Positions 8,301 through 17,246 of a stretch of 64,000 bases of DNA are shown here, in pieces. Both the position numbers and the translations under genes were made by a program. Within the stretch, counting starts at the first letter, position 1. Each line of letters opens with the position of its first letter. This DNA is from Mycolicibacter terrae (GTDB lineage: Bacteria > Actinomycetota > Actinomycetes > Mycobacteriales > Mycobacteriaceae): assembly GCF_010727125.1 (NCBI RefSeq), contig NZ_AP022564.1:744001-808000 (forward strand), given 5' to 3'. Below the pieces are notes generated by a model. It was not told the DNA's origin. It was given only the letters and a program-made list of their open reading frames with translations, and did not search any database.

Positions 8301-10848
8301 ACCTGGTTCGGACGGCAACGCCGGTAATGGCCCGTCCGGCCAGCAGGGCAACGGCGGTGACGGGGGCGACGGCTACGACGCCGCCAGTGATCCGAACGCG
8401 GCGCCGGGCACCAGCGGCGGCAATGGCGGCCTGGGTGGGGACGGCAGCCTGTTGGGCACCGGCGGCGAGGGCGGGTCCGGTGGCAATGGCGCCACCGGTG
8501 CAACCGGTGACGCCGGTATGACCGCGGGTGCGAATGGCATGACCGGCGGTACCGGCGGTGATGGCGGTGACGCCGGGAAGGGCGGTACCGGCGGCGCCGG
8601 CGACGGCGGTGATGGAGTCGCGGGGCAGGGGGGTGATGGCGGTCGGGGTGGGAATGGTGCTGATGGCGCTGATGGTGATGATTCGACGCAGGTCGGGGTG
8701 GCTGGGGGTGTGGGTCAGGATGGTGGTGCTGGTGGTGATGGGGGTGTCGGCGGTAAGGGTGGTTTGACCGCTGCTGGGTCGGCGAGTGGTTTTGATGGCG
8801 CTCAGGGTGTCGGTGGTGATGGTGGCGATGGTGGTGTGGGTGGTCGCGGCTTTGATGGGGTGGCTGGTGGGGTCGGTTCGGCCGGTGATGACGGCATCGA
8901 TGGCACGGCGACGACGGCGGCTACTGCTGGTACTGCTGGTGGTACCGGTCAGATCGGTGGTGCGGGCAGTGATGGTGGTGCTGGGGGCAATGGTGGTGCG
9001 GCCGGTCATGGTTCGACCGATGGCAGCCAGGGTCTTGGTGGTGTTGGTGGTGCCGGGGGCAATGGCGGGACTGGTGGCACCGGTGGTGGCGGCGGTCATG
9101 GTGGGGATGGGTATGACGCTGCGACGGATCTGAGTGCGGCGGCGGGTACTTCTGGTGGTGATGGTGCCGTTGGTGGTTCCGGTGGTGCCGGGGGTGCTGG
9201 GGGTGCGGCCGGCCAGGGTGGTGCCGGTGGGTCCGGTGCGGGCGGGCAGGCTGACTCGGGTGCTGATGGCGTCACCGGCAATCAGGGTGCCGGTGGTGTT
9301 GGTGGCAATGGTGGTTCCGGCGGTGATGGGTCGACGGGTGCTCTTGGTGCCGATGGCGCCACGGCGGGTGCTGATGGTGAGACCGGTGGCGCTGGTGGCA
9401 ACGGCGGTAATGCCGCGGCGGGTGGCGCCGGCGGTGTGGGTGGCGGTGGCCAGGCCGCCAGTGGCACTGATGGCACAGCCGGTTCTGGTGGTGCCGGTGG
9501 TCGGGGTGGGAATGGTGCTGATGGCGCTGATGGTGATGATTCGACGCAGGCCGGGGTGGCTGGGGGTGTGGGTCAAGATGGTGGTGCTGGTGGTGATGGG
9601 GGTGTCGGCGGTAAGGGTGGTTTGACCGCTGCTGGGTCGGCGAGTGGTTTTGATGGCGCTCAGGGTGTCGGTGGTGATGGTGGCGATGGTGGTGTGGGTG
9701 GTCGCGGCTTTGATGGGGTGGCTGGTGGGGTCGGTTCGGCCGGTGATGACGGCATCGATGGCACGGCGACGACGGCGGCTACTGCTGGTACTGCTGGTGG
9801 TACCGGTCAGATCGGTGGTGCGGGCAGTGATGGTGGTGCTGGGGGCAATGGTGGTGCGGCCGGTCATGGTTCGACCGATGGCAGCCAGGGTCTTGGTGGT
9901 GTTGGTGGGGCCGGGGGCAATGGCGGGACTGGTGGCACCGGTGGTGGCGGCGGTCATGGTGGGGATGGGTATGACGCTGCGACGGATCTGAGTGCGGCGG
10001 CGGGCACGTCTGGTGGTGATGGTGCCGTTGGTGGTTCCGGTGGTGCCGGGGGTGCTGGGGGTGCGGCCGGCCAGGGTGGTGCTGGTGGGACCGGTGCGGG
10101 CGGGCAGGCTGACTCGGGTGCTGATGGCGTCACCGGCAATCAGGGTGCCGGTGGTGTTGGTGGCAATGGTGGTTCCGGCGGTGATGGGTCGACGGGTGCT
10201 CTTGGTGCCGATGGCGCCACGGCGGGTGCTGATGGTGAGACCGGTGGCGCTGGTGGCAACGGCGGTAATGCCGCGGCGGGTGGCGCCGGCGGTGTGGGTG
10301 GCGGTGGCCAGGCCGCCAGTGGCACTGATGGCACAGCCGGTTCTGGTGGTGCCGGTGGTCGGGGTGGGAATGGTGCTGATGGCGCTGATGGTGATGATTC
10401 GACGCAGGCCGGGGTGGCTGGGGGTGTGGGTCAAGATGGTGGTGCTGGTGGTGATGGGGGTGTCGGCGGTAAGGGTGGTTTGACCGCTGCTGGGTCGGCG
10501 AGTGGTTTTGATGGCGCTCAGGGTGTCGGTGGTGATGGTGGCGATGGTGGTGTGGGTGGTCGCGGCTTTGATGGGGTGGCTGGTGGGGTCGGTTCGGCCG
10601 GTGATGACGGCATCGATGGCACGGCGACGACGGCGGCTACTGCTGGTACTGCTGGTGGTACCGGTCAGATCGGTGGTGCGGGCAGTGATGGTGGTGCTGG
10701 GGCAATGGTGGTGCGGCCGGTCATGGTTCGACCGATGGCAGCCAGGGTCTTGGTGGTGTTGGTGGTGCCGGGGGCAATGGCGGGACTGGTGGCACCGGTG
10801 GTGGCGGCGGTCATGGTGGGGATGGGTATGACGCTGCGACGGATCTGA
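5392..10848 (+). CDS. PGRS-like secreted glycine-rich repeat protein, N-terminal part, ending at a frameshift
   Basis: The leader is basic, then hydrophobic (residues 1-40, [20 protein letters not shown] followed by a likely cut before ADFGFDD). A non-repetitive domain of about 120 residues, containing [16 protein letters not shown], precedes more than 1,600 residues of Gly-Gly-Xaa repeats. There is no PE domain, so it belongs to the PE-less PGRS-type surface proteins of mycobacteria. At 10699-10702 a G run has four bases where the two preceding repeat copies have five. The frame shifts there and ends at 10848 after about 48 aberrant residues. With one base restored, the frame runs to 13538 (about 2,715 residues in all). 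I chose ATG 5392 because the signal peptide starts there; GTG 5341 is the alternative. Function is unknown; surface location is inferred from the leader. Confidence 0.75.
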   Translation: MRRRLRSGSTGGRGGASRRAVGAGSAVAAFLAFGMAPMAAPPDARADFGFDDFLGWFGLEADSQALPPEWIGSAWDLPDSADATGMEIAQLWDTYFYMPLHALLQDWINSDFGSQVNGVINQVFAPFTENFCGMICNGADGTESSVNGQAGGLWFGDGGNGWTSDIEGVAGGNGGHAGGIGNGGDGGAGGLGADGGNGGHGGEMWGHGGDGGAGGAATATLVAGDGGNGGSSGQAQDFFGMGAWGNGGNGGKGGAGLTGADGADSSAAGVAGGDGGTGTAGGKGGDGGAGSTWLGIGGNGGAGGAGGGGGAGGSGFDGAEGSFAGGGDGSGGNGSNGGAGGNGGAGGQAGAGGAGAWLFGGSGAAGTNGTAGAGGIGGDGKDGGDGADGAAGTDGTAGDPNGTAGISGGNGGDAGRGGAGGVGGDGVVAADGADGHAGIGGNGGKGGDGIDGIDGTAAAPNGTAGGNGGAGGSGGQGGLEADGTTRAADGNGAAGGIGGNGGAGYDALAAGAAPGTSGGSGGTGGSGGAGGTGATGGAGGNAGDGGRGGDGVAGLAGTNGANAGDAGNDGQAGGSGGTGGAGGAGGNGGAATSPAGAAGSNGNGGDGGAGGNAAAGGIGGDGADGDANQVDGGAGGNAGDAGTTGAGGAGGAAGTGGSTGTGVAGSGGADGSGPAPTDTHGGDGGDGFTSTTPGLSGGAGGAGGSGGTIGNGGAGGHGGGGGDDADGGNGGAGGDGGTQVGNGGTGGNGGAGQGTGTGGDGGDGGDGGAVQGDGADGGDGGANGGSGGNGGDAIGSGNGGDGGDGTAGANGANGGSGTQPGEAGADGFAGQSGGTGGAGGTGSGAGHHGGQGGAGATGGNGGDGGDGVQGAAGTFDNAGTGNGGNGGAGGSGAAGGQGGDGGAGGAGINGATAGSQGVGGSGGNGGDAGMAADGGRGADGIATHPDAGNGGDGGVVGEAGAAGDGGSGSTPGSDGNAGNGPSGQQGNGGDGGDGYDAASDPNAAPGTSGGNGGLGGDGSLLGTGGEGGSGGNGATGATGDAGMTAGANGMTGGTGGDGGDAGKGGTGGAGDGGDGVAGQGGDGGRGGNGADGADGDDSTQVGVAGGVGQDGGAGGDGGVGGKGGLTAAGSASGFDGAQGVGGDGGDGGVGGRGFDGVAGGVGSAGDDGIDGTATTAATAGTAGGTGQIGGAGSDGGAGGNGGAAGHGSTDGSQGLGGVGGAGGNGGTGGTGGGGGHGGDGYDAATDLSAAAGTSGGDGAVGGSGGAGGAGGAAGQGGAGGSGAGGQADSGADGVTGNQGAGGVGGNGGSGGDGSTGALGADGATAGADGETGGAGGNGGNAAAGGAGGVGGGGQAASGTDGTAGSGGAGGRGGNGADGADGDDSTQAGVAGGVGQDGGAGGDGGVGGKGGLTAAGSASGFDGAQGVGGDGGDGGVGGRGFDGVAGGVGSAGDDGIDGTATTAATAGTAGGTGQIGGAGSDGGAGGNGGAAGHGSTDGSQGLGGVGGAGGNGGTGGTGGGGGHGGDGYDAATDLSAAAGTSGGDGAVGGSGGAGGAGGAAGQGGAGGTGAGGQADSGADGVTGNQGAGGVGGNGGSGGDGSTGALGADGATAGADGETGGAGGNGGNAAAGGAGGVGGGGQAASGTDGTAGSGGAGGRGGNGADGADGDDSTQAGVAGGVGQDGGAGGDGGVGGKGGLTAAGSASGFDGAQGVGGDGGDGGVGGRGFDGVAGGVGSAGDDGIDGTATTAATAGTAGGTGQIGGAGSDGGAGAMVVRPVMVRPMAARVLVVLVVPGAMAGLVAPVVAAVMVGMGMTLRRI

Positions 10849-10985
10849 GTGCGGCGGCGGGCACGTCTGGTGGTGATGGTGCCGTTGGTGGTTCCGGTGG
10901 TGCCGGGGGTGCTGGGGGTGCGGCCGGCCAGGGTGGTGCCGGTGGGACCGGTGCGGGCGGGCAGGCGAACTCGGGTGCCGATGGC
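8641..10985 (+). repeat. 858-bp tandem repeat, about 2.7 copies, inside the PGRS gene
   Basis: Copies start at 8641, 9499 and 10357, each beginning GGTCGGGGTGGGAATGG. The period is 858 bases (286 codons), and the third copy diverges near 10967-10985. Copies are almost identical; I noticed only scattered single-base changes (for example CAGGTCGG versus CAGGCCGG, and GGGTCCGG versus GGGACCGG) and the missing G in copy 3. Glycine codons here are mostly GGT, whereas flanking repeats mostly use GGC. Confidence 0.9.
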
Positions 10986-11084
10986 GCGGTTGGTGCGCAG
11001 GGCGCCGGCGGCAACGGCGGCCTGGGCGGCAACGGTGGCAACGGCGCAGCCGGCGGAATCGGAACGACTGGTCCGGACGGTGGC

Positions 11085-13538
11085 GTGGGCACGGCGGGAA
11101 CCAGCGCGACGCCCGACGGTGGCACCGGCGAGACCGGGCACACCGGTGGGCAGGGTCAAGCGGGCGGCAACGGCGGGGCCGGCGGCCAGGGCGGCGCGGC
11201 GGGCACGGGTTCCACGGACGGCGTGGTGGGTGCCGGCGGTGTCGGCGGCAACGGTGGCACCGGCGGCCAGGGCGGAACCGGCGGCAACGGCGGCACCGGC
11301 GGCGCCGGCTACGACCAACCCGGCACCACCGGGCTGTCCGGCGGCAATGGTGGCATCGGCGGCGCAGGCGGAACCGGCGGTGACGGCGGCGAGGGCGGCA
11401 CCGCAGGCCTCGGCGGCCTGAACGGGGCGGGTGTCGACCGGGCCGACTCGGGAACAGACGGCGCCACCGGTGTGCAAGGTGTCGGCGGCAACGGCGGCGA
11501 GGGTGGCGTCGGCGGCGACGGCGCGACCGGCACCACCGGCGGCAACGGCAGCACCGGCAACACCGGGACGGCGGGAACGGTGGGCAGCACCACCGGCGGC
11601 ACCGGCGGCACCGGCGGCGATGGCATCGACGGCGGCACCGGCGGCAACGGCGGTACCGGTGGCCAGGGTGGCGCCGCGGGCACCGGCAGCACCAACGGCA
11701 GCGTCGGTGCCGGCGGGAAGGGCGGTGACGCCGGTGACGGCGGCCAGGGCGGCGACGGCGGGGCGGGCGGCACCGGCGGCACCGGATACACCTCGCCCAC
11801 GGCGAATGGTGCCGATGGCGGCAATGGCGGGACGGGTGGCACCGGCGGCAACGCCGGCCACGGCGGCGCTGCCGGCACCGCGGGCGCCGGCGGCCTCGAC
11901 GGGGCCGGAAACAACCCGGCGGACGCCGGTAGCGCCGGCAGCGGCGGCGCCGACGGTCACGCGGGCGTCGGCGGTGACGGCGGCCTGGGCGGCAACGGCG
12001 CCCAGGGAACCGCCTCCAACTCGGTGAACACCGCCGGTGGAACCGGTGGGAAGGGTGGCACCGGCGGCACCGGCGGTCAGGGCGGTCTGGAAGCCGACAA
12101 CGTTACGCACGCCCAGCAGGGCGACGGCGGCGACGGCGGCGACGGCGGCAAGGGCGGCACCGGAATGGACGGCGCCGACGGCACCAATGTCGTCGTCGTC
12201 TCCACACCGCCACAGACCGGCGGCAATGCCGGGGCGGGTGGCGTCGGCGGCGCCGGTGGAGACGGGTTCAACGCCGGCAACGGCGGCGACGGCGGGACCG
12301 GTGGGACCGCCGGCGCCGGTGGAGACGGTGCGGATGCCCTGGCCAGCGTTTTGGGGCCGCAACAGGGCGGAACCGGTGGTGTCGGTGGTGTCGGCGGGGT
12401 AGGTGGTGTGGCCGGAACCTCCAACGGTGGAGCCGCCGGCAGCAACGGCGACGGCGGCGACGGTGGAGTCGGCGGTGCCGGCGGAGAGGGCGGCAGCGTC
12501 CTGGTCGGTCTGGGTGGCTCCGGTGCTCAGGGCGGCCACGGCGGCACCGGCGGGGTGGCCGGAGTGGGCGGCGGCAGCGGAGCCACCCAAGGAGCGGCCG
12601 GGGTCAGCGGCGCGGGTGGTGTCGGTGGCGACGGCGGCGATGCGGGTATCACCTTGATCGGTGGTTCTACCGGTGGACTCGGCGGCACGGGCGGCACCGG
12701 CGGTGCCGCCGCGAGCCAGGCCGACAGCATCGCCGGTCAAGGCGGCGAGGGCGGGCACGGCGGTGACGGCCTGGCCGGAACCCTCGGCGGCGGCAAGGGC
12801 GGCACCGGCGGCAACGGCGGTGCCGCGAGCAACGCCGACGGAAGTGTCGGCGGCCAGGGCGGGACCGGCGGCACCGGCGGCACCAACCTCGCCGGTCTGG
12901 CAGTCGGTAGCACTGGCGGCACCGGCGGAACCGGTGGCGCCGCCGGCAGCGGGGTCGGCAGTGTCGGCGGCCAGGGCGGCACCGGCGGCACCGGTGGCAG
13001 CAACGTTGTCGGCGCGTTGGCCGGCGGCGCAGGCGGCGCCGGCGGTACCGGTGGCGCCGGCGGCAGCGGGGTCGGCAGTGTCGGCGGCCAGGGGGGCACC
13101 GGCGGCGAGGGTGGCGACAACCTCCTCGGTCTCGCACCCGGCAGCACAGGCGGCGCCGGTGGCACCGGCGGCGCTGCCGGCACCGCGGCCGGCAGCACCG
13201 GCGGCGCCGGTGGCACCGGCGGTGCCGGTGGCGGTAACGCCTTGAGTGCCGTCGGCGGTGACGGCGGCGCCGGCGGCAAGGGTGGCTCGGGTACGGCGGC
13301 CGGCACCAACGGCGGCGACGGTGGCACCGGCGGCGCGGCCGGCGGTGACTTCATCGGAGTCTTTACCGGTGACGGCGGCGTTGGGGGCAACGGCGGAAAC
13401 GGCGGCGCCGGGGGAACCGGCGGCACCGGTGGCACCGGTGGCTCGGCGAACGGCGACCCGGGCTCTCCGGGTAGTGCACCCAGCGGTAGCACGGGCGGCG
13501 CGGGAGGTGCCGGCGCTCCCGGGAGCATCGTCGGGTAG
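11085..13538 (+). CDS. PGRS-like protein, C-terminal part downstream of the frameshift
   Basis: This frame is the continuation of the preceding PGRS frame once the missing base at 10699-10702 is restored; it is coding in character from about 10703. GTG 11085 is only the first possible start codon in frame, with no convincing ribosome-binding site, so separate translation is doubtful. The 817 residues are Gly-Gly-Xaa repeats with short non-repetitive inserts (for example around NVVVVSTPPQTGG), ending [18 protein letters not shown]. There is no membrane anchor. It is either the true C-terminus of one 2,715-residue protein, broken by an assembly error or slippage, or a decaying remnant. Confidence 0.6.
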   Translation: MGTAGTSATPDGGTGETGHTGGQGQAGGNGGAGGQGGAAGTGSTDGVVGAGGVGGNGGTGGQGGTGGNGGTGGAGYDQPGTTGLSGGNGGIGGAGGTGGDGGEGGTAGLGGLNGAGVDRADSGTDGATGVQGVGGNGGEGGVGGDGATGTTGGNGSTGNTGTAGTVGSTTGGTGGTGGDGIDGGTGGNGGTGGQGGAAGTGSTNGSVGAGGKGGDAGDGGQGGDGGAGGTGGTGYTSPTANGADGGNGGTGGTGGNAGHGGAAGTAGAGGLDGAGNNPADAGSAGSGGADGHAGVGGDGGLGGNGAQGTASNSVNTAGGTGGKGGTGGTGGQGGLEADNVTHAQQGDGGDGGDGGKGGTGMDGADGTNVVVVSTPPQTGGNAGAGGVGGAGGDGFNAGNGGDGGTGGTAGAGGDGADALASVLGPQQGGTGGVGGVGGVGGVAGTSNGGAAGSNGDGGDGGVGGAGGEGGSVLVGLGGSGAQGGHGGTGGVAGVGGGSGATQGAAGVSGAGGVGGDGGDAGITLIGGSTGGLGGTGGTGGAAASQADSIAGQGGEGGHGGDGLAGTLGGGKGGTGGNGGAASNADGSVGGQGGTGGTGGTNLAGLAVGSTGGTGGTGGAAGSGVGSVGGQGGTGGTGGSNVVGALAGGAGGAGGTGGAGGSGVGSVGGQGGTGGEGGDNLLGLAPGSTGGAGGTGGAAGTAAGSTGGAGGTGGAGGGNALSAVGGDGGAGGKGGSGTAAGTNGGDGGTGGAAGGDFIGVFTGDGGVGGNGGNGGAGGTGGTGGTGGSANGDPGSPGSAPSGSTGGAGGAGAPGSIVG

Positions 13539-13588
13539 CGCCCCCGAGCTTGAGAACTGGGCCAGGCCACGCCGGTAGGCTGAAATGC

Positions 13589-15379
13589 ATGTTCTCCCTG
13601 CTGCCCGGGGTGCCCGGCCTGGATGACCTGCGCGGCGTTGCCCGTCGCATCGACACCGCTCGACACCACGGCGTGCCCGACGGGGTCGTGCTCGAACTCG
13701 ACCTGCAGTCGTTGCCGCACGAAACCGGCGGTTTCGACCCGCTGACGCTGATCCGTTCCGGGAGCCAGCCGCCGGTGCTGCGTGACGTGGTGGCTGCCAT
13801 CCACCGCGCGGCCGAAGACCCCAGGGTCGCCGGACTCATTGCGCGGGTGCAGCTTTCGTCCGCGGCGGCCGGACCGGTCCAGGAGCTTCGGGCCGCGATC
13901 GCCGACTTCACCGCGGTCAAGCCGTCGTTGGCGTGGGCGGAGACCTACCCGGGCACCTTGTCCTACTACCTGGCGTCGGCGTTCGGCGAGGTGTGGATGC
14001 AACCGTCCGGGACACTCGGGCTGATCGGCTTCGCCACCAATGCGACGTTCCTGCGCACCGCACTGGACAAGGCCGGAATCGAGGCACAGTTCGTCGCCCG
14101 CGGCGAATACAAGTCGGCGGCCAACCTGTTCACCCAGGATTCCTACACCGACGCGCACCGGGAGGCCGACACCGCGCTGGTGGAAAGCCTGCACACGCAG
14201 GTGCGCCAGGCCGTCGCCGAATCCCGGAATCTGGACGCCGGCACGGTAGATGAACTGGCCGATCGGGCGCCGCTGCTGCGTGAAGACGCCCTCCGGTCTG
14301 GCCTGATCGACCGGATCGGCTTCCGCGACGAGGCCTACGGCCGGATGGCTGAACTTGCCGGCGGCCAAGGGGATTCGGCAGCTGATGCCGATGGCCCCGA
14401 CGCCCCGCCTCGGCTGTATCTGACGCGGTACGCGAACGCGACCGCCGGGCGTCCGTCGACAACGTCCCTGCCGCCCATCCCCGGCCGCAAGACCAAGCCG
14501 GCCATCGCCGTGGTGACGGTGGCCGGGCCGATCGTCAGCGGCTCCGGGGGGCCGCAACTGTCACCCTTCGGCAACCGCAGTGTCGGCGGCGACACGATCG
14601 CCGCGGCCCTGCGCGAGGCCGCCGCCGACGACGATGTCACCGCGATCGTGCTCCGGGTGGACAGCCCGGGCGGGTCGGTCACCGGGTCGGAGACCATCTG
14701 GCGGGCGGTGCAGCAGGCACGGGAAGCCGGCAAACCGGTGGTGGCGTCGATGGGCGCGGTCGCCGCCTCCGGCGGCTACTACATCTCCGCGGGTGCCGAC
14801 GCCATCGTCGCCAACCCCGGCACCATCACCGGATCTATCGGGGTGGTGACCGGCAAGCTGGTCGCCCGCGAGCTCAAGGACCGCCTCGGAGTCGGCACCG
14901 ACACCGTGCGCACCGGCGCCAACGCCGACGCCTGGTCGATCAACGCCCCGTTCACCGCCGAACAGCAGGGACAAGTCGAGACCGAAGCCGACCTGTTCTA
15001 CAACGACTTCGTGGCGCGGGTCGCGCAAGGCCGCAACCTGTCCACCGAGGCGGTCGACGCGGTGGCGCGCGGACGGGTATGGACCGGCGCAGACGCCGCG
15101 GAACGCGGCCTGGTCGACGAGTTGGGCGGACTACGCACCGCAGTGCGGCGCGCCAAGGTGCTGGCCGGACTCGACGCCGACGCGCAGATCCGCACCGTGT
15201 CCTATCCCGGCTCGTCATTGTGGGAGTTCATCCGGCCGCGCCAGTCCTCGCAGCCGGCGGCCGCGTTGTCCGATGCCGTCGGGGCCCTGCTGGTGCGCTC
15301 GCTGACCGGGATCGTGGAGCAGGCGGGGAGATCGATCAACGGTGCCCAGGTGCTGTGGCTCGGGGAATCGCACTGGTGA
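13589..15379 (+). CDS. sppA: Signal peptide peptidase SppA (67 kDa type)
   Basis: The 596-residue protein has the duplicated S49 peptidase layout of long SppA. The catalytic lysine is Lys175 in GEYKSA of the first repeat, and the serine is Ser394 in ASGGYYIS of the second, following the SPGGSV oxyanion loop. Such enzymes cut released signal peptides in the membrane plane, although I see no clear N-terminal membrane segment. I chose ATG 13589, where the conserved sequence begins; TAGGCT at 13576-13581 lies 7 bases before it, so the mRNA may be leaderless. An in-frame start at 13550 would add 13 unconserved residues. In H37Rv sppA (Rv0724) also follows rplO. Confidence 0.92.
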   Translation: MFSLLPGVPGLDDLRGVARRIDTARHHGVPDGVVLELDLQSLPHETGGFDPLTLIRSGSQPPVLRDVVAAIHRAAEDPRVAGLIARVQLSSAAAGPVQELRAAIADFTAVKPSLAWAETYPGTLSYYLASAFGEVWMQPSGTLGLIGFATNATFLRTALDKAGIEAQFVARGEYKSAANLFTQDSYTDAHREADTALVESLHTQVRQAVAESRNLDAGTVDELADRAPLLREDALRSGLIDRIGFRDEAYGRMAELAGGQGDSAADADGPDAPPRLYLTRYANATAGRPSTTSLPPIPGRKTKPAIAVVTVAGPIVSGSGGPQLSPFGNRSVGGDTIAAALREAAADDDVTAIVLRVDSPGGSVTGSETIWRAVQQAREAGKPVVASMGAVAASGGYYISAGADAIVANPGTITGSIGVVTGKLVARELKDRLGVGTDTVRTGANADAWSINAPFTAEQQGQVETEADLFYNDFVARVAQGRNLSTEAVDAVARGRVWTGADAAERGLVDELGGLRTAVRRAKVLAGLDADAQIRTVSYPGSSLWEFIRPRQSSQPAAALSDAVGALLVRSLTGIVEQAGRSINGAQVLWLGESHW

Positions 15380-15465
15380 GGATGTAACACAGATTCAACA
15401 AACGCTTGCGCGACAGCAAAAGCTCGGTAACGCGCGCTTAACGAGCGCCACGCATGCTTACAGCC

Positions 15466-15771
15466 ATGAAACGGTTACTGCTGTTGGCGGGTCTGAGCGC
15501 GATGATCGGCCTCGCCGCTCCCGCCCAGGCCGCACCCACGGGAGTTGACGGGCAGTTCCTCGCCACGCTGACCGGTGCCGGTCTGATCCACACCGGAAAC
15601 GACCAGGCCGCCGTCTCCGCCGGTCGCGCGGTGTGCCAGCTGATGGACGCCGGACTGTCCCCGATGGACACCGTCGTCGCGGTGCAGACCACCAACCCCG
15701 GCTTCACCATCCAGAAAGCGGGCGAGTTCGCCGCGATCTCCACCGCGCATTACTGCCCGGAGCACCTGTAG
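15466..15771 (+). CDS. Small secreted DUF732 protein
   Basis: The 101 residues begin with a signal peptide (MKRLLLLAGLSAMIGLAAPAQA, likely cut after AQA). A mature domain of about 80 residues follows, with the DUF732 pattern: DxxFLATLTGAGL, a Cys in AVCQLMDAG, TTNPGF, and a final AHYCPEHL whose Cys probably pairs with the first. The function of DUF732 is unknown. ATG 15466 is preferred because the signal peptide begins there; ATG 15454 adds four residues. It ends 21 bases from the stop of the convergent hydrolase gene. Confidence 0.8.
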   Translation: MKRLLLLAGLSAMIGLAAPAQAAPTGVDGQFLATLTGAGLIHTGNDQAAVSAGRAVCQLMDAGLSPMDTVVAVQTTNPGFTIQKAGEFAAISTAHYCPEHL

Positions 15772-15792
15772 TCACCCCGCCATCAGACAAGG

Positions 15793-17025
15793 TCAGGTCT
15801 GGGGTCTGGCGCCCAGCACGTCGCGGAACAGCGCCTGACGCAGTGCGAGTTCACGAGGATCGCTGTAGAGGTGAAAGCCGAGGCGGTTCATCACGTAGGA
15901 GAAGCCGATACCGGTATCGGGATCGGCGAACCCGAGCGATCCGCCGAAACCCGGTGTGCCGTAAGCCTTATCGGACGAGCCGAAGACAGCGCCGAACGCC
16001 GGTTTTGACAGCCCCAGCGCGAAGCGGGTCTTGACGCCCAGCACCTTGTCGCGTTCACCGAGGCGCGGTGGCGTCGGCGTCACGGTGAGTGCATCGCGCA
16101 CGACGGAGCTCAGGGGCAGCGCGGGGTCTGCGGTTGCCGCGGCGCCGTAGAGGCGTGCGATCGCCGAGGCGGTGCCGATCCCGTTGGCCGAGGGGATCTC
16201 GATCGCGCGCACTTCTTCGCGGTTGTAGTCACCGTCCCACGGAGCGACGTCGCTGGGAAGGCACCCCGCGCGGGCCAGCAGACCGACCGGGTTGAACGAG
16301 GCGGCGACCATGCGCATCGGCATCACCTTGAGGTGCAGCAGCGACTCGGCCCGCTTCCAGTGATGTAACAGCGCCACCCGGTCGCGCGACAGTGAAGTCG
16401 GCAGACCGATGTAGAAGTCCAGTCCGAGGGGCCCGGCGATCTCCTCGGCGAGAAACCGGCCCAGGGTACGGCCGGCCGGGTCGGTGCGACGGATCAGCTC
16501 GGACTCATACCAGCCGAGCGTGATCGCGTGATAGCCGTGGCGGGCGCCGGGCGGCCAAATCGGCCGCTGCGCGGCGAGTATCGGCGCCAGCCGTTCCGGG
16601 TCGGCGACATCGGCCAGGGTGGGTGCCGGCTTGAGCACACACAAGCCGGCCTGATGGCAGAGCAGTTGGCGGACCGTGATGTCGTCCTTGCCGGCCTGGG
16701 CGAACTCCGGCCAGTGTTCGGCCACTTTGTCGTCGTAGCCGAACAGTCCGCGCGACACCGCCAATGCCACGGCCAGGGCCGCCACACCCTTGGTGGTGGA
16801 GAAGACGTTGACCAGGGTGTCCTGCTGCCAGGGCTGCATGGTGACGCCATCGCGGTAGCCGCCCCACAGGTCGACGACTTTGATGCCGTCGCGATACACC
16901 GCGACCGCGGCGCCCACCTCGCGGCCGCCGGCGAAATTGGCGCGGAACGCGTCGGCGACCTTGCCGTAGCCCTCGGCGACGCCACCGTCGATCAGGTCCG
17001 GCGGAACCTTAACTTTGAGCACCAT
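15793..17025 (-). CDS. Beta-lactamase-fold serine hydrolase / esterase (family VIII lipase type)
   Basis: It encodes 410 residues related to EstB-type esterases and the mycobacterial Lip proteins of the beta-lactamase fold. The SxxK nucleophile motif is FSTTKG near residue 76, and a YxS/YxN-like tyrosine follows near GYHAITLGW. The HxG-type region is near the C-terminus (GFGGSLGFADPDTGIGF). No signal peptide is seen, so it is probably cytosolic. The likely reaction is hydrolysis of short-chain esters; the substrate is unknown. It stands alone, convergent with the DUF732 gene. Specific assignment to LipE, LipD or LipP is not possible from sequence inspection. Confidence 0.85.
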   Translation of the reverse strand: MVLKVKVPPDLIDGGVAEGYGKVADAFRANFAGGREVGAAVAVYRDGIKVVDLWGGYRDGVTMQPWQQDTLVNVFSTTKGVAALAVALAVSRGLFGYDDKVAEHWPEFAQAGKDDITVRQLLCHQAGLCVLKPAPTLADVADPERLAPILAAQRPIWPPGARHGYHAITLGWYESELIRRTDPAGRTLGRFLAEEIAGPLGLDFYIGLPTSLSRDRVALLHHWKRAESLLHLKVMPMRMVAASFNPVGLLARAGCLPSDVAPWDGDYNREEVRAIEIPSANGIGTASAIARLYGAAATADPALPLSSVVRDALTVTPTPPRLGERDKVLGVKTRFALGLSKPAFGAVFGSSDKAYGTPGFGGSLGFADPDTGIGFSYVMNRLGFHLYSDPRELALRQALFRDVLGARPQT

Positions 17026-17195
17026 CGGTGCGGTTATACCGTGGCACGGCGCTCGGCTGTGGTCGAACCGCGATTTCGCCCCCGACCGGGGAGAAGACCG
17101 CCGTCGCGCGGCCGGTAGCCTCTAGTGTTTCTTCAACGCCGATATAGAGAAAATTAGCGCACTCGTGGAAGAACCTGAGTTTTCGCTGGGGTATC

Positions 17196-17204
17196 TGTTA
17201 GTAT
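17196..17204 (+). promoter_or_regulatory. Possible extended -10 promoter
   Basis: TG-T-TAGTAT at 17196-17204 has the form of an extended -10 element with no good -35. It predicts a start near 17211 and a leader of about 36 bases before the GTG at 17247. Confidence 0.4.
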
Positions 17205-17246
17205 CGCCGCCAGTTGGCTGGCCGAACTTCGACGAGGGAAACGATC

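Noticed and set aside
5410..10434. Very long open frame of 1,674 codons on the minus strand across the PGRS gene
   Set aside because: It is the antisense shadow of Gly-Gly-Xaa repeats, which give stop-free Thr/Ala/Pro-rich frames on the other strand. No start signals or recognisable domains.
5341..13538. CRISPR-like or satellite array
   Set aside because: The periodicity is codon-based Gly-Gly-Xaa repeats plus one 858-bp duplication; there are no constant direct repeats with unique spacers.
10665..14557. Long minus-strand frames of 697 and 606 codons
   Set aside because: Also antisense to GC-rich repeats and sppA; composition mirrors the coding strand.
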